A stretch of DNA of 64,000 nt, taken from NCBI RefSeq assembly GCF_900476395.1, contig NZ_UIHB01000002.1, forward strand, positions 837,126 to 901,125. The letters run 5' to 3'. Below are positions 28,716-39,322 of this stretch, piece by piece. Source of the stretch: Xanthomonas euroxanthea (GTDB taxonomy: Bacteria > Pseudomonadota > Gammaproteobacteria > Xanthomonadales > Xanthomonadaceae). A model generated the notes under the pieces. It worked only from the letters and a program-made list of their open reading frames with translations. It did not search any database and was not told the DNA's origin. How positions within the stretch are numbered: position 1 is the stretch's first letter; the number at the start of each line of letters is the position of its first letter. The position numbers were made by a program, and so were the translations under genes.

Positions 28716-29363
28716 ATGACCATCAGAGTTTTTCTGATCGACGATCATGCACTCGTGCGTACCGGCATGAAGATGATCCTGTCCAAGGAAGTGGACATCG
28801 ATGTGGTGGGAGAAGCGGAGAGCGGGGAGGCGGCCTTGCCGCAAATTCGCCAGCTCAAACCCGAGATCGTACTCTGCGACCTGCATCTGCCCGGTGTCAG
28901 CGGCCTGGAAATCACCGAGCGCATCGTCAAGGGCGATTACGGCACCCGCGTCATCATCGTGTCGGTGCTGGAAGACGGCCCATTGCCCAAGCGTCTGCTT
29001 GAAGCTGGCGCATCTGGCTATGTCGGCAAGGGCGGCGATGCGCAGGAACTGCTGCGTGCGGTGCGCGAAGTCGCACTGGGCCGGCGCTATCTCGGCAATA
29101 CCATTGCGCAGAATCTGGCCCTGTCCAATCTGGAAGGGGGCAGCTCGCCGTTCGATGCGCTATCGCCGCGCGAACTGGAGGTCGCCCTGTTGCTGACCCA
29201 GGGCCTGCGCCAGGAAGACATCGCCAAGCGCCTGAACCTCAGCGCCAAGACCATCAACACGCACAAGGCGCGCCTGTTCGAAAAGGTCGGCATCCAGGAC
29301 AACATCGCCCTGGCGCGTCTGGCCAATCAGTACGGCCTGACCGACCCGGCGCGCACCCTGTAA
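28716..29363 (+). CDS. LuxR-family response regulator, GacA/UvrY-like
   Basis: 215 aa. Receiver domain with Asp9/Asp10, phosphoacceptor Asp55 (CDLHLPG) and Lys in VGKGG; LuxR-type HTH at 150-210 (LSPRELEVALLLTQGLRQEDIAKRL). GacA-type regulators switch on small RNAs that sequester RsmA/CsrA. No sensor kinase adjoins, as is usual for gacA, but the usual uvrC neighbour is 6 kb away. Start after an AAGGA Shine-Dalgarno. Confidence 0.85.
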   Translation: MTIRVFLIDDHALVRTGMKMILSKEVDIDVVGEAESGEAALPQIRQLKPEIVLCDLHLPGVSGLEITERIVKGDYGTRVIIVSVLEDGPLPKRLLEAGASGYVGKGGDAQELLRAVREVALGRRYLGNTIAQNLALSNLEGGSSPFDALSPRELEVALLLTQGLRQEDIAKRLNLSAKTINTHKARLFEKVGIQDNIALARLANQYGLTDPARTL

Positions 29364-29463
29364 GCCAAGTTCTCGGGTCCGATCTTGCAGATGCGGCGGT
29401 CGGATGCTGCCGCATAAGGTGCTGTTGCGGGGAGCCGGAATGCCGGCATGACACTGCTGCACG

Positions 29464-29494
29464 CAAAAACAAGGCGGCCCGAAGGCCGCCTTGT
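29464..29494 (-). terminator. Rho-independent terminator of rne
   Basis: 11-bp perfect stem (29469-29479 with 29484-29494) with loop CGAA, followed on the minus strand by TTTTTGC. Orientation fits the end of rne, 54 bp before it. No T run on the other side, so it does not serve the regulator gene equally well. Confidence 0.85.
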
Positions 29495-29547
29495 CTGACG
29501 CCACCTGCCTGGATTTACCCAGGCAGGTTCAACCGGCCGGGAGACGA

Positions 29548-32500
29548 TCAGTGATCGCCGCGCGGCTTGTCGGTGTCGTCTTGCTGCGCCTGGGCGTCAT
29601 CGCCGTTAGGCGATGCATCTGCCGGCTTTGCCGCCTCGGACACGACGACGGTCGGCTTCGGCTTGTCGGCAGTCGGCTCGGTGGCGTCTGCAGGCACCAC
29701 GGGTGCGACCGATGCCGGCCGCTCGGGCGCCTTGTAGGGCACCGGCGTTTCGGCCTGTGGCGCTGTCGCCGCGGTTGCATCGGCCGGAGCCAAGGCGTCC
29801 AGCAGCGTGGTCTGCACCGGAGCGTACGGCTTGCGTGCCGGCGCAGCGTCGGCAGACGGGGAGGTCTGCGGCACCGTGTTGGTGGACGTCGCGGCAACAT
29901 CGGTTGCCGGGCTTTCCGCCGTTGACGGCTCGGCATGCGGCGGCTTGGATGTCACCACGTTCGCCTGGGCGCTCGACGGCGTAGCAGCGACCGGCTTGGG
30001 AACGCTGCCCGCTGCCGGCGTTGCGTCGGTCTTCGCCGGCTCCGCTTGCGTTGCTGCCGCGGCGGCCACCGGTGCTGCCTGTTCCTGCCGGGCAACTTCC
30101 TGCCGAGCAACGGCCGGCGCTGCAGCGTCGGCCGATACCGACGCCGCCGGTGTTGACCGCATCGTCGGCTTGGACGAAGGCTCTGCCAAGGAAGCAGCAC
30201 TCTCGACAGGCGAAGCTGCAGCAGGAGCCGCCGCCGACGTCGCAACCGGAGCCGAGGCGGCAACCGGGGTCGACGCAGCGGACGGAGTCGCAGCGGCAAC
30301 CGGAGCCTGAGCCTGCAGATTCGCCGATTCCTGCGCAACGACCGGAGCCTGAGGCGCTTGCTGACGCGGTGCATTGGCCGACGCCTGCACAGCCGGTTGC
30401 GCTGCAGCTGGCGCTGCATTGCCAGCCGGGGCTGTTGCAGCCGGTGCCGGAGAGGCCGCCGGTGCATCGCCACGTGCCTGTTCGGCTGCGGTCACCGCAG
30501 GGCTTGCAGCTTGCTGCTCGAACGACGGCGTGGCGTTGGAAACCGGCGCCGTGGTCGACGTCGTGTCGGCCGCCAGCGGCGCTTCCGCACGTTCCTTCGG
30601 TACCGGGCGCGGCTTCACTGCGGCCGGAGTGCTGGACTCCGGCTTGGTGCGTGCCGCTACCGCGGGCGTGGTCGCGTCATCGTCGAAGTCGAACTCCGGC
30701 TGTCCGGCGCGCGGGGCAGCCGAGGTGTGGACCTGCGCACCGGCATCGTCGCTCTCGGTGTCGCCATCGAGATCGCCTTCGGCATCGCCGTCCAGATCGT
30801 CCGTTTCCAGACCATCGACGCCGCTGCCGCCTTCGCCGTTTGCACCAGCGCCGCGACGGCGACGACGGCCACCGCGACGACCGCGACGACGACGGCTGCC
30901 GCCTTCGCCATTGGCCGCATCATCGCCTGCCGCCTCCGGTGCCTGGCCGTCCGCATTCGCGTCGGTGCCGCGATCGGCATGCGCCTCGGTCACGATGACC
31001 TCGACCGGGTGTGCCGGCGCAGCCTCATGTGCCGAGGCCTGCGTTGCCGGTGCCGCGGTTTCGGCAATCGCCGCGACCACGGTCGCAGTCGTGGCGGTTG
31101 CGGCCGTGGAGGTCAGCGTCTGCGCCGAGGCAGTGCCTTCGTCCTGACGCGCAGGGCGCTGCTGCCGCTCGGACGGCGCGCCGTCCTGCTGCTGTGCAGC
31201 TGCACGCGGTGGGCGCGGTGCCTGGTTCTGCGGCTTCTGCTTCTGCTGCTGGGCCTGCTGCGGCTGCTTGGGTTGGTGTGCCTCGCCGCGTGGCGGCTTG
31301 GGCACCTGCACCTGCTGCGTCTGCCCGCCGTTCTGCGCAGCCTGGCCATTGGCCGGCTGACGACGCTCGTCACGACGCTCCTTGTTGACGCCATTGCCGT
31401 TGCCATTGCCGCGGTGCTGACTGCCACCGTTGCCACCATTGCGGGCATCACGGCCGTCGCGCCGCTGACCGCCACGGTCGCTACGCTCGTTACGGCTGCT
31501 GCGGCCGGCATCGTTCTGACGCGGACGCTGGGTCGACTCGGGCGCAGGCGCGACCGGCTCGACGCCACCGAAGATGCGCTTCAGCCAGCCGACCACACCG
31601 GTCACCGGCGCGGGCAGCGGCAGTGCCGCGACCGGAACCGGAGCCGGTGCAGGTGCGGCGGCAACCGGGGCAGGGGCCTCTTCACGCAGCGGCGCCGGCT
31701 GGCTCGGCTTGATCGAGGTCACTGCCGGCGCAGCCGGGATATTCAACTGTGCCTTGGTCAGCGCATGTACCGGCAACTTGCGCGGGGTGCCGCGCTGGTA
31801 GCTCGGTTTGCCGCTGTCTTCGCCCAGCTCGTTCTCGCGCAGGCGGGTGACTTCGTAGTGCGGGGTGTGCAGCTGTTCGTCGGCGACGATGATGATCGGC
31901 GATTCGTGACGCTGCTCGATCTCACGCAGCGCGCTGCGCTTTTCGTTGAGCAGGTAGTTGGCGATCTCCACCGGGGCCTGCACCAGCACCTGTCCGGTGT
32001 TTTCCTTCATGGCGTGCTCTTCGGCCACGCGGATGATCGACAGCGACAGCGACTCGACGCTGCGCATGCGGCCATGGCCGTCGCAACGCGGGCACACGAT
32101 CTGGCTGGATTCGCCCAGGCTCGGACGCAGGCGCTGGCGGCTCATTTCCATCAGGCCAAAGCGGGAGATGCGGCCCAGCTGCACGCGCGCGCGGTCGTAC
32201 TTGAGCGCGTTCTGCAGCTTGTTTTCGACTTCGCGCTGGTGCTTGGTCGAGGCCATGTCGATGAAGTCGATCACCACCAAGCCGCCCAGATCGCGCAGAC
32301 GCAGCTGGCGGGCGACTTCCTCGGCCGCTTCCAGATTGGTCTGGAAGGCGGTCTCCTCGATGTCGCTGCCCTTGGTGGCGCGCGAGGAGTTCACGTCGAC
32401 GGCGGTCAGCGCTTCGGTCTGATCGACCACGATCGAGCCACCCGAGGGCAGCCGCACGTTGCGCTCGTAGGCGCCTTCGATCTGCGATTCGATCTGGAAG

Positions 32501-33297
32501 CGGTTGAACAGCGGAATGTCGTCGGTGTAGTGCTTGAGCTTGCGCAGGCTCTGCGGCATCACCTGCTGCATGAACTCCTGGGCGTCGGCGTACAGCTCCG
32601 GCGTATCGACCAGGATCTCGCCGATGTCGGCGCGCAGGTAGTCGCGCAGGGCGCGGATGATCAGGCGCGATTCCTGGTAGATCAGGAACGCGGCCGGCTT
32701 GCTCAGGGCCGCCTCGGCGATCGCCTTCCAGGTCTGCAGCAGGTAGTCCAGGTCCCACTGCAGCTCTTCGGCGTCACGGCCGACACCGGCGGTGCGGATG
32801 ATCACGCCCATGTCGTCGGGGATGTCGAGCTTGTCCAGCGCTTCCTTCAGCGCGGCACGGTCTTCGCCTTCGATCCGGCGCGAGACGCCACCGGCGCTCG
32901 GCGAATTGGGCATCAGCACCATGTAGCGGCCGGCCAGCGAGATGAACGTGGTCAGGGCGGCGCCCTTGTTGCCACGCTCTTCCTTGTCGACCTGCACCAC
33001 GATTTCCTGGCCTTCGCGCAGCAACTCGCGGATGGTCGACTTGTTGTGGTCGACGCCAGCCTGGAAATAATCGCGGGAGATTTCCTTCAGCGGCAGGAAG
33101 CCATGGCGCTCGGCGCCATAGTCCACGAACGCCGCCTCCAGCGAGGGCTCGAGCCGGGTGATACGGCCCTTGTAGATGTTGGACTTCTTCTGTTCCTTGG
33201 ACGGCTGTTCGATGTCGATGTCGTACAGGGTCTGGCCGTCCACAATCGCCACGCGCAGCTCTTCGGCCTGCGTTGCGTTGATCAGCATTCGCTTCAT
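29548..33297 (-). CDS. rne: Ribonuclease E
   Basis: Essential endoribonuclease of the degradosome, for mRNA decay and rRNA/tRNA processing. 1249 aa, long even for RNase [19 protein letters not shown] starts the catalytic half: S1 domain about 35-125, RNase H-like and DNase I-like regions to about 400, and the Zn-link CPRCDGHG joining dimers. From about residue 500 it is low-complexity: an Arg/Asn/Gly-rich block, Gln-rich runs, an [18 protein letters not shown] basic cluster, then 350 residues of Ala/Pro. This is the disordered scaffold that binds RNA and partner enzymes. Divergent from rluC as in E. coli. Confidence 0.97.
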   Translation of the reverse strand: MKRMLINATQAEELRVAIVDGQTLYDIDIEQPSKEQKKSNIYKGRITRLEPSLEAAFVDYGAERHGFLPLKEISRDYFQAGVDHNKSTIRELLREGQEIVVQVDKEERGNKGAALTTFISLAGRYMVLMPNSPSAGGVSRRIEGEDRAALKEALDKLDIPDDMGVIIRTAGVGRDAEELQWDLDYLLQTWKAIAEAALSKPAAFLIYQESRLIIRALRDYLRADIGEILVDTPELYADAQEFMQQVMPQSLRKLKHYTDDIPLFNRFQIESQIEGAYERNVRLPSGGSIVVDQTEALTAVDVNSSRATKGSDIEETAFQTNLEAAEEVARQLRLRDLGGLVVIDFIDMASTKHQREVENKLQNALKYDRARVQLGRISRFGLMEMSRQRLRPSLGESSQIVCPRCDGHGRMRSVESLSLSIIRVAEEHAMKENTGQVLVQAPVEIANYLLNEKRSALREIEQRHESPIIIVADEQLHTPHYEVTRLRENELGEDSGKPSYQRGTPRKLPVHALTKAQLNIPAAPAVTSIKPSQPAPLREEAPAPVAAAPAPAPVPVAALPLPAPVTGVVGWLKRIFGGVEPVAPAPESTQRPRQNDAGRSSRNERSDRGGQRRDGRDARNGGNGGSQHRGNGNGNGVNKERRDERRQPANGQAAQNGGQTQQVQVPKPPRGEAHQPKQPQQAQQQKQKPQNQAPRPPRAAAQQQDGAPSERQQRPARQDEGTASAQTLTSTAATATTATVVAAIAETAAPATQASAHEAAPAHPVEVIVTEAHADRGTDANADGQAPEAAGDDAANGEGGSRRRRGRRGGRRRRRGAGANGEGGSGVDGLETDDLDGDAEGDLDGDTESDDAGAQVHTSAAPRAGQPEFDFDDDATTPAVAARTKPESSTPAAVKPRPVPKERAEAPLAADTTSTTAPVSNATPSFEQQAASPAVTAAEQARGDAPAASPAPAATAPAGNAAPAAAQPAVQASANAPRQQAPQAPVVAQESANLQAQAPVAAATPSAASTPVAASAPVATSAAAPAAASPVESAASLAEPSSKPTMRSTPAASVSADAAAPAVARQEVARQEQAAPVAAAAATQAEPAKTDATPAAGSVPKPVAATPSSAQANVVTSKPPHAEPSTAESPATDVAATSTNTVPQTSPSADAAPARKPYAPVQTTLLDALAPADATAATAPQAETPVPYKAPERPASVAPVVPADATEPTADKPKPTVVVSEAAKPADASPNGDDAQAQQDDTDKPRGDH

Positions 33298-33712
33298 TAT
33301 TGCGTTCCTCTCGCGCTCTACCGCGCGGAACGCCGTGACGTTTCGCCTCTGGAACAGCTTGTCGGCCCTTCGCGCAACGCGCGGACAGGCCTGACCAGGG
33401 TTTCCAGCGCTGCAACACCACGGCAGGCCGCGGGAGCGCTTGTCTTAAGTTTTATAGGTGTTTCAGGGCCGGCAGCCGCGTCCGGAAGAACCGGGGCAGC
33501 GCACGGGACATGTTCAGCGCAACGGTTTCAGCGCAACGGTCAAAAACCGCTGGCGATGGCCGGGCAGGCCGGTGAGCCGCTAACATGGCCGCCCCGGGGG
33601 CGGTGGTCGCGCACTGTACCGGAATCATCGGAAGGCAGGCTTCTGGCCAATCAACTTCCAACGAAATCAAACCCTTATCTCGCTCGCCGAGTGTAACAGA
33701 ATAAAGAGCCGG
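33298..33712. promoter_or_regulatory. rne leader and rne/rluC divergent promoter region
   Basis: 415 bp without a gene. In E. coli the rne 5' leader is structured and mediates autoregulation by RNase E; a long leader here would fit the same logic. It contains a perfect 14-bp tandem repeat (33513-33540) and several GC-rich stems. No clear -35/-10 pair could be fixed by eye. Confidence 0.55.
33513..33540. repeat. 14-bp tandem duplication in the rne leader
   Basis: TTCAGCGCAACGGT occurs twice back to back with no mismatch, about 220 bp upstream of the rne start. May be a recent slippage duplication or a repeated binding site. Confidence 0.85.
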
Positions 33713-34699
33713 ATGACCGACCCCCAGCCCCCCAAGCCGCCTGCCGATCGTGTGGGCGTGCGTATTCTCAAAGTTCCGCAAGACCGTGCTGGGCAGCGGC
33801 TGGACAATTTCCTGCTCGGCCAGCTCAAGGGCGCGCCACGCAGCCTGATCTACAAGCTGGTGCGCAGCGGCCAGGTACGCGTGAACGGCGGGCGGGCCAA
33901 GGCCGAGCGCAAGCTCGAAGGCGGCGAAGAAGTGCGGATTCCGCCGGTGCGCGTTGCCGAAGAGGGCGACAAGGCCGCGCCACCGTCGTCGTTCCTGGCG
34001 CGGCTGGAAGCGGCGATCGTGTTCGAGGACGCACGCCTGCTGGCGCTCAACAAGCCATCCGGGGTCGCCAGCCATGGCGGCAGCGGGATCAGCTTCGGCG
34101 CCATCGAGACCCTGCGGGCGCTGCGGCCGAACCAGACCCTGGAACTGGTGCACCGGCTCGACCGCGATACCTCCGGGCTGTTGATCGTGGCGAAAAAGCG
34201 CTCCGCGCTGACCGAGATGCAGGCCTTGATGCGGGAGGACGACCGCGTCGAGGGCCGCGGCATCACCAAGCGCTATCTGACCTTGCTGGTCGGTCGCATG
34301 CCGGACGGGGTGATGACGGTCGATGCGCCACTGCACATCGGGCTGCGCCAGGGCGGCGAGCGGCATGTGCAGGTCAATGCGATCGGCAAGCCGTCGTTGA
34401 GCCACTTCACGCTGCTGGAGCGGCGCGGCGGGCACTCGTATTGCGAAGTCCGCATCGAAACCGGCCGCACCCACCAGATCCGCGTGCACGCCCAGCACCT
34501 GGGGCACCCGGTGGCCGGTGACGACAAGTACGGCGAGGCGGAGGTCAACAAGCGGCTGCGCGACCAGCTCGGCCTGAAGCGTTTGTTCCTGCATGCCGCG
34601 TCGCTGGAATTCACGCTGGACGGCGGCAAGACGCCCTACGTCTTGAGCGCGCCGCTAGCGCCGGAGCTGGCCGAGGCACTGGACCGACTGGGGCGCTGA
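33713..34699 (+). CDS. rluC: 23S rRNA pseudouridine synthase RluC
   Basis: Isomerises uridines 955, 2504 and 2580 of 23S rRNA. 328 aa: an S4 RNA-binding domain (residues 20-85, LDNFLLGQLKGAPRS) and the RluA-type catalytic domain with HRLDRDTSGLL (catalytic Asp) and RTHQIRVHAQHLGHP. Divergent rne-rluC order supports RluC rather than RluD. Confidence 0.93.
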   Translation: MTDPQPPKPPADRVGVRILKVPQDRAGQRLDNFLLGQLKGAPRSLIYKLVRSGQVRVNGGRAKAERKLEGGEEVRIPPVRVAEEGDKAAPPSSFLARLEAAIVFEDARLLALNKPSGVASHGGSGISFGAIETLRALRPNQTLELVHRLDRDTSGLLIVAKKRSALTEMQALMREDDRVEGRGITKRYLTLLVGRMPDGVMTVDAPLHIGLRQGGERHVQVNAIGKPSLSHFTLLERRGGHSYCEVRIETGRTHQIRVHAQHLGHPVAGDDKYGEAEVNKRLRDQLGLKRLFLHAASLEFTLDGGKTPYVLSAPLAPELAEALDRLGR

Positions 34700-34749
34700 C
34701 GCAGCCAGGGCGGGCAGGGAGGCTACATCGGCGCGGATGCTGGGGCCGC

Positions 34750-34776
34750 ACCCGCGCCATGTGCGGCTGCGCGGGT
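34750..34776. terminator. GC hairpin in the rluC-zupT gap
   Basis: Perfect 8-bp arms ACCCGCGC and GCGCGGGT with an 11-nt loop, 50 bp after rluC, between two convergent genes. Lacks a T run, so an intrinsic terminator is only possible. Confidence 0.35.
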
Positions 34777-34907
34777 CACGATCCTGCCGGTAGAGCGGAA
34801 CCCGCGCTCGTCAGGGGAATGGCGATCCAAACCTGGCATCCGAACGCCACCGATCGCACAAGGCAATCGCGTCTCGTTCCCAGGTCGCGTGGTCGTTGCA
34901 GGCCGCG

Positions 34908-35726
34908 CTAGGGCGTGGCGAAGCGGAACAACACCAGGCTGATCGCCAGCGTGCCCATGCCGGCGACCAGGCCGTAGACCGTCTCGTGGCCCTGCGCGTA
35001 GCGCTTGGCGGCCGGCAGCAATTCGTCCAGTGCCAGGAACACCATGACCCCGGAAATCAGGCCGAAGACGGTGCCGAACACCGCTTCGGACAGCACGCTG
35101 GACAAGGCCAGATAGCCGATGCCGGCGCCGATCGGTTCTGCCAGTCCGCTGAGCAGGCTGGCGCCAAAGGCGTAGAACTTGTTGCGGGTGGCGAAGTACA
35201 CCGGCACCGCAATGGCGATGCCTTCGGGAATGTTGTGGATGGCGATGGCGAACGCGAGCGGCATGCCGACCGCGGGGCTTTCCAGCGTGGCGAAGAAGGT
35301 TGCCAGGCCTTCGGGGAAATTGTGCGCGGTGATGGCGATGGCCGTCATCAGGCCGACCCGGCGGATATAGGCCCGGTTGTCGTCGCGGAACAGCGGATCG
35401 TCGCTGGACAGGCTCTGGTGCGGGTTGGGCACCAGGCGGTCGATCACCATGATCAACAGCATGCCCCCCAGAAACGCCAGCGTGCCGAAGGTGAAGCCGA
35501 GCTTGTCGTTGTAGGCGTTGGAGAACGAAGCGATCGATTTGTTGAGAATCTCCGACAGCGATACGTACACCATCGCGCCGCCGGCAAATGCCAGCCCGAA
35601 CGCCAGCAGGCGGGGATTGGGCTTCTTGGAGAACACGACCATCAGGCTGCCGAGTCCGGTCGCCAGGCCAGCTGCCAGCGTGACCGCAAATGCGGTCCAG
35701 ACATTGTGGGATGACACTTCGAGCAT
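34908..35726 (-). CDS. zupT: ZIP-family zinc transporter ZupT
   Basis: Inner-membrane importer of Zn2+ and other divalent metals. 272 aa from the ATG giving MLEVSSHNVWTAF; eight helices. The two metal-binding helices carry HNFPEG and HNIPEG. A 39-codon upstream extension is rejected because it is basic and lacks homology-like content. Confidence 0.93.
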   Translation of the reverse strand: MLEVSSHNVWTAFAVTLAAGLATGLGSLMVVFSKKPNPRLLAFGLAFAGGAMVYVSLSEILNKSIASFSNAYNDKLGFTFGTLAFLGGMLLIMVIDRLVPNPHQSLSSDDPLFRDDNRAYIRRVGLMTAIAITAHNFPEGLATFFATLESPAVGMPLAFAIAIHNIPEGIAIAVPVYFATRNKFYAFGASLLSGLAEPIGAGIGYLALSSVLSEAVFGTVFGLISGVMVFLALDELLPAAKRYAQGHETVYGLVAGMGTLAISLVLFRFATP

Positions 35727-36020
35727 GTGACGCACGACCTCGTGGAATGGAACCGACCTGCGGGGAGCGTGGCGACTGCTGCTGCGCACTTTGCGCATGG
35801 CCACGCTGCGCCTGCAGGATGGCCATGCCTGGATGACGAACACGTGGTGTCTGACGCGGCAGGCCTGGCGCGTGCACGCTGATAGCTGGCGAACACTGCG
35901 GTGCCTGGCGCTGCTGCAGGCCTGCGCGGTGCTGCAGGCCTGCGCGGTGCTCAGCGTTGGGGGCGGCGCGCCGGCGGGTTACCGCCGCCGCGTCTGTTCG
36001 CGCAACGTATCGACAGCGGC
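35727..36020. other. Spacer before zupT with an 18-bp tandem repeat
   Basis: 294 bp with no supported gene. It should hold the zupT promoter. The sequence GCTGCAGGCCTGCGCGGT is tandemly repeated at 35913-35930 and 35931-35948; each unit contains the palindrome CTGCAGGCCTGCGC in part. No Zur-like operator could be identified by eye. Confidence 0.5.
35913..35948. repeat. 18-bp tandem repeat (two perfect copies)
   Basis: Two exact copies of GCTGCAGGCCTGCGCGGT, head to tail. Likely slippage; copy number may vary between strains. Confidence 0.85.
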
Positions 36021-36443
36021 TCAGCCGCCTCGACGCGCCCGCTCTTCGATGGCAAAGCATTCGTCCGGGCGCGGCACCGGCGGCTTGAAGGCGACCGGCA
36101 CCTGGATCGTCTGCGGCACCGCCTGGCCATTGCGCGTGGCGGCCCGGAATTTCCACTCGCGCACGCGTTTTTGCGCAGCTTCGTCCAGCACCGGCTGACC
36201 GCTGCTTTGCGCGACCGAGACGTCGGTCGGGGTGCCTTCGACACCGACCACCACCCGGAGCACGGCAGTGCCGCCGATGCCGGCACAGGCCAGTTGCGGG
36301 GAGTATTCCGGCGGCGGCGTCTTCAAGGCGGCCAGTTCGGTCGGAGCCACCGCCGGCGCGGCCGGCGGCTGCGACGACTTGCCACAGCCGCTGATGCCGA
36401 CGGCAATGAACAGGCCGGCGAGGGCGGTGCGAGACGGGGTCAT
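36021..36443 (-). CDS. Lipoprotein with TonB C-terminal domain
   Basis: 140 aa. [21 protein letters not shown] is a lipoprotein signal (Cys about 20). The rest is a TonB C-terminal fold ([34 protein letters not shown]). It has no transmembrane anchor, so it is not a classical TonB but a free periplasmic or outer-membrane form. Its start overlaps the phhB stop (ATGA), an odd partnership that may only reflect transcription. Confidence 0.8.
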   Translation of the reverse strand: MTPSRTALAGLFIAVGISGCGKSSQPPAAPAVAPTELAALKTPPPEYSPQLACAGIGGTAVLRVVVGVEGTPTDVSVAQSSGQPVLDEAAQKRVREWKFRAATRNGQAVPQTIQVPVAFKPPVPRPDECFAIEERARRGG

Positions 36444-36796
36444 GGGGTGGCTCCTTGATCGTAGAGCTGGGCGGCCTTGGCCGCACAGATGAAGTCGTTT
36501 TCGCTCAATCCGCCGACGTCGTGGGTGGAATAGCGCACCACCACGCGGTCGTAATGCACGCCCAGGTCGGGGTGGTGGTCTTCGCGGTGGGCGATCCACG
36601 CCAGCGCGTTGACGAAGGCCAGCGTGCGGTAATAGTCGGCAAAGCGGAACGTGCGGGTGATCGCCGTGCCCAGTTCGGCCAGCTCCCAGCCTGGCACCTG
36701 CGGCAGCAATTCGGCCAGGCGCGCTTCGCCGAGCTTGTGGTCGCTGCCCTTGCGCGGCAGGCAGTGGGCCTGTTCCAGGGGAATCAGATCGGTCAT
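36440..36796 (-). CDS. phhB: Pterin-4-alpha-carbinolamine dehydratase
   Basis: Regenerates the pterin cofactor of phenylalanine hydroxylase. 118 aa; the active-site motif [17 protein letters not shown] and the [13 protein letters not shown] segment are diagnostic. Start at the ATG giving [11 protein letters not shown]. No phhA is adjacent. Divergent from nfuA with an 88-bp gap between starts. Confidence 0.94.
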   Translation of the reverse strand: MTDLIPLEQAHCLPRKGSDHKLGEARLAELLPQVPGWELAELGTAITRTFRFADYYRTLAFVNALAWIAHREDHHPDLGVHYDRVVVRYSTHDVGGLSENDFICAAKAAQLYDQGATP

Positions 36797-36884
36797 GACA
36801 GTCTCGCAGGGGTGGCGGACAGCGCGTTCACTCAGGATCACGGTGTTCCATGAGCGCAGGCGCATTGAGCGGTAGAATAACCCC

Positions 36885-37484
36885 ATGATCCAGATATCCG
36901 ACAAAGCCCAAACCTATTTCCGCAAGCTCATCGAACGCGAGGGCGTGCCCGGCATGGGCGTGCGCCTGAGCGCAGTGGACGCCGGCACCCCGCGCGCCGA
37001 CGCCCGGCTCGAGTTCGCCGAACCGGCGGACCTGAGCGGTGACGAATGGGCGATCGACTGCGACGGCTTCACCTTGTATATCGTCGCCGCCAGCGTGCCC
37101 TGGGTGGATGGCGCCGAAATCGACTACGTCACCCAGTCCACCGGCAACCAGCAGCTCACCATCAAGGCGCCCAAGATCAAGGGCGAAGCGCCGGCCGACT
37201 CCGCATCGATGGTGGAGCGCGTGCGCTGGGTGGTGGAGAACGAGATCAACCCGCAGCTGGCATCGCATGGTGGCCGTGTGGCGGTGCAGGAGGTCTCGGC
37301 AGAGGGTGTCGTGCTGCTGCGCTTCGGCGGCGGTTGCCACGGCTGCGGCATGGCCGATGTGACCTTGAAGCAGGGCATCGAGAAGACCTTGATGGGGCGC
37401 GTGCCCGGCGTGATTGCGGTGCGCGACGCGACCGACCACGCCACCGGCGACGCGCCGTATATTCCGCGCGACAGCGCGGCCTGA
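36885..37484 (+). CDS. nfuA: Fe-S cluster carrier NfuA
   Basis: 199 aa: N-terminal A-type-like domain ([15 protein letters not shown]) lacking the usual three cysteines, and a C-terminal Nfu domain with [12 protein letters not shown], whose CxxC holds a [4Fe-4S] cluster shared across a dimer. Delivers clusters to apo-enzymes under stress. Confidence 0.95.
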   Translation: MIQISDKAQTYFRKLIEREGVPGMGVRLSAVDAGTPRADARLEFAEPADLSGDEWAIDCDGFTLYIVAASVPWVDGAEIDYVTQSTGNQQLTIKAPKIKGEAPADSASMVERVRWVVENEINPQLASHGGRVAVQEVSAEGVVLLRFGGGCHGCGMADVTLKQGIEKTLMGRVPGVIAVRDATDHATGDAPYIPRDSAA

Positions 37485-37497
37485 TTCCGCGCCACCG

Positions 37498-39306
37498 GTG
37501 ACCACGGCCGCCGATCTGCTGCAGGCATTGCGCGCGCGCATGCCGGGCAAGCTCATCCTGGATCGGCGCACCGGCCTGCCTTACGGTTGGGCAACCTGGA
37601 TGAGCAGTCGCATCGGACCGGCGACTGCGTTCGACGATGACCAGGTGATGGGCGTGCTGCTGGCACGGCCAGCGTCGCCTGCAGGTGCTGGCATGGCGTT
37701 GCTGTTGTCGCCGTTCCAGGCATTTCGCAGCCTGTGGTGGCAGCACTGGGAGCCGCGGCCGAAGGACCAACGGCCGCAACACTGGCTGGCGCTGCTCGCT
37801 AGCCTGTTGATCCATCTCGGTTTCATCGCACTGCTGATCTGGGTCGTCACGGTGCGCTGGGCGCCGGATGACACCAAGACCGGCGACGAATCGCGGGTGC
37901 GCATGACCTTCATTGGCGACGGAGCGGCGGAGCAGGGCGGTGGACAAGGGCAGCCCGCTGACGCGGCGCAGGCCGCCTCGGGCGATGCGGCTTCAGCGCC
38001 GCAATCCGCTGCGTCCGTTGCAACCGGCAGGCCGAGCAAAGCGAGTGCAGCACCGTCGGAGCCTGCGCCCGCCGAGCCACCAGTCGATCCTTCAAGTACT
38101 GCCCAGGCGCAGGACATCGCGCCGGAACCGGTGGCTGCCGCTGCCAGCGAACCGGTGGCGCCTGAGGTGCCACGTGTGAGCGTGCAGGTGCCGCCGGTGA
38201 CGATTGAATCGCCACTGCAGGTCACCGAAACACCGGTGGCCACGAACGACTTCGTCGTGCCGCCGCCGCCCACGATCACGGTGACTCCGCGTCCGGTTGC
38301 GCCGGCCGCGCCGCAGATCGAGGTGCGCCAGCGCGATATCCAGACCGTCACCGAACAGCCGCAACTGCGCGAATTGCAGGGTCCTGCAGCCACGGTTGCG
38401 GTGCGCGCTGCCAACGCGCCAACGGTGCGCGAGCGGGAAGTCGTCGTGCCGGACCGGCCACAGGTCGTTGCGCCGTCCGTGCGCAGTCGCGAGATCACGC
38501 CGACGGTTCGCATGCCCGATGTCGCCATTCGAACGGCCGAACTGCCAAGCGTGCCGGACCCGGCGCCCCAGCCGGCACCGGCGGCACCAGCCCGACAGAT
38601 GCCGGTGACCCCGTCGCCGGCAGCATCTGCGTCGGCGACTGCAGCGACGCAGCCATCGGCAGCTTCCACGCAGCCCAGCCAGGCGCAGGCGAATCCGGCG
38701 CGAGGCGCGCAATCCAGCAACACCGCAGCGGCGGCCGCATCCGCAACCAGGCCGGCGTCCAGCAATGCCGGTCCAGCCCCGGCAGACCGTAGCGGCGGCT
38801 GGGATACCGCGGCCAATGCGGACGACTGGAGCAAATCCGACCGTCGTCGCAGCGGCGAAGCAACAGGTGCCAACGGAACGCGCAATGGCATGTTCAACGC
38901 AGACGGCAGCGTCCACGTCGCCGCCGGAACCGGCGATGCCGGCACCGGTGCTGGCGACCGCGGGCCGCCAGGCAGCGAAACCGATACCTGGACTCGCGAC
39001 CAGATCGCCCAGGGCGGCACCTGGCTCAAACGTCCGCCATACGGCTACACGCCGACCTCGCTGGACAAGTACTGGATGCCAAACCAGTCGCTGCTGCAGG
39101 AATGGGTGCGCCGCGGCCTGAAGAAGATCGAGATCCCGATCCCGGGAACGACCACCAAGATCAGCTGCGTGGTGTCGTTGCTGCAATTCGGCGGCGGCTG
39201 CGGCCTGAGCGACCCGAATCTCAACGATCAACCGGCAACGGCCAGACCGCCGCCGGATGTGCCGTTCAAGCGGGAGCTGCAGGAAGACAATGGGGCTGTT
39301 AGGTAG
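37498..39306 (+). CDS. TonB-like repetitive transmembrane protein
   Basis: 602 aa from a GTG giving VTTAADLLQALRARMPG, 13 bp after nfuA; an ATG frame inside nfuA is less likely. About 95 cytoplasmic residues, one helix (HWLALLASLLIHLGFIALLI), then over 350 residues rich in Pro, Ala, Val and Gln (repeats like VPDRPQVVAPSVRSREITP), and a compact conserved end (LDKYWMPNQSLLQEW, FGGGCGLSDPNLNDQP). Topology resembles TonB or a long periplasmic tether. Known in Xanthomonas only as a transmembrane repetitive protein. It ends 16 bp before the dif site. Confidence 0.72.
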   Translation: MTTAADLLQALRARMPGKLILDRRTGLPYGWATWMSSRIGPATAFDDDQVMGVLLARPASPAGAGMALLLSPFQAFRSLWWQHWEPRPKDQRPQHWLALLASLLIHLGFIALLIWVVTVRWAPDDTKTGDESRVRMTFIGDGAAEQGGGQGQPADAAQAASGDAASAPQSAASVATGRPSKASAAPSEPAPAEPPVDPSSTAQAQDIAPEPVAAAASEPVAPEVPRVSVQVPPVTIESPLQVTETPVATNDFVVPPPPTITVTPRPVAPAAPQIEVRQRDIQTVTEQPQLRELQGPAATVAVRAANAPTVREREVVVPDRPQVVAPSVRSREITPTVRMPDVAIRTAELPSVPDPAPQPAPAAPARQMPVTPSPAASASATAATQPSAASTQPSQAQANPARGAQSSNTAAAAASATRPASSNAGPAPADRSGGWDTAANADDWSKSDRRRSGEATGANGTRNGMFNADGSVHVAAGTGDAGTGAGDRGPPGSETDTWTRDQIAQGGTWLKRPPYGYTPTSLDKYWMPNQSLLQEWVRRGLKKIEIPIPGTTTKISCVVSLLQFGGGCGLSDPNLNDQPATARPPPDVPFKRELQEDNGAVR

Positions 39307-39322
39307 TCAGCTACCGGGCTGG

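Noticed and set aside
30358-33696. 1112-codon open frame on the + strand
   Set aside because: It is antisense to rne along its whole length; composition (Arg/His/Leu-rich) is a codon-bias shadow and no family motif is present.
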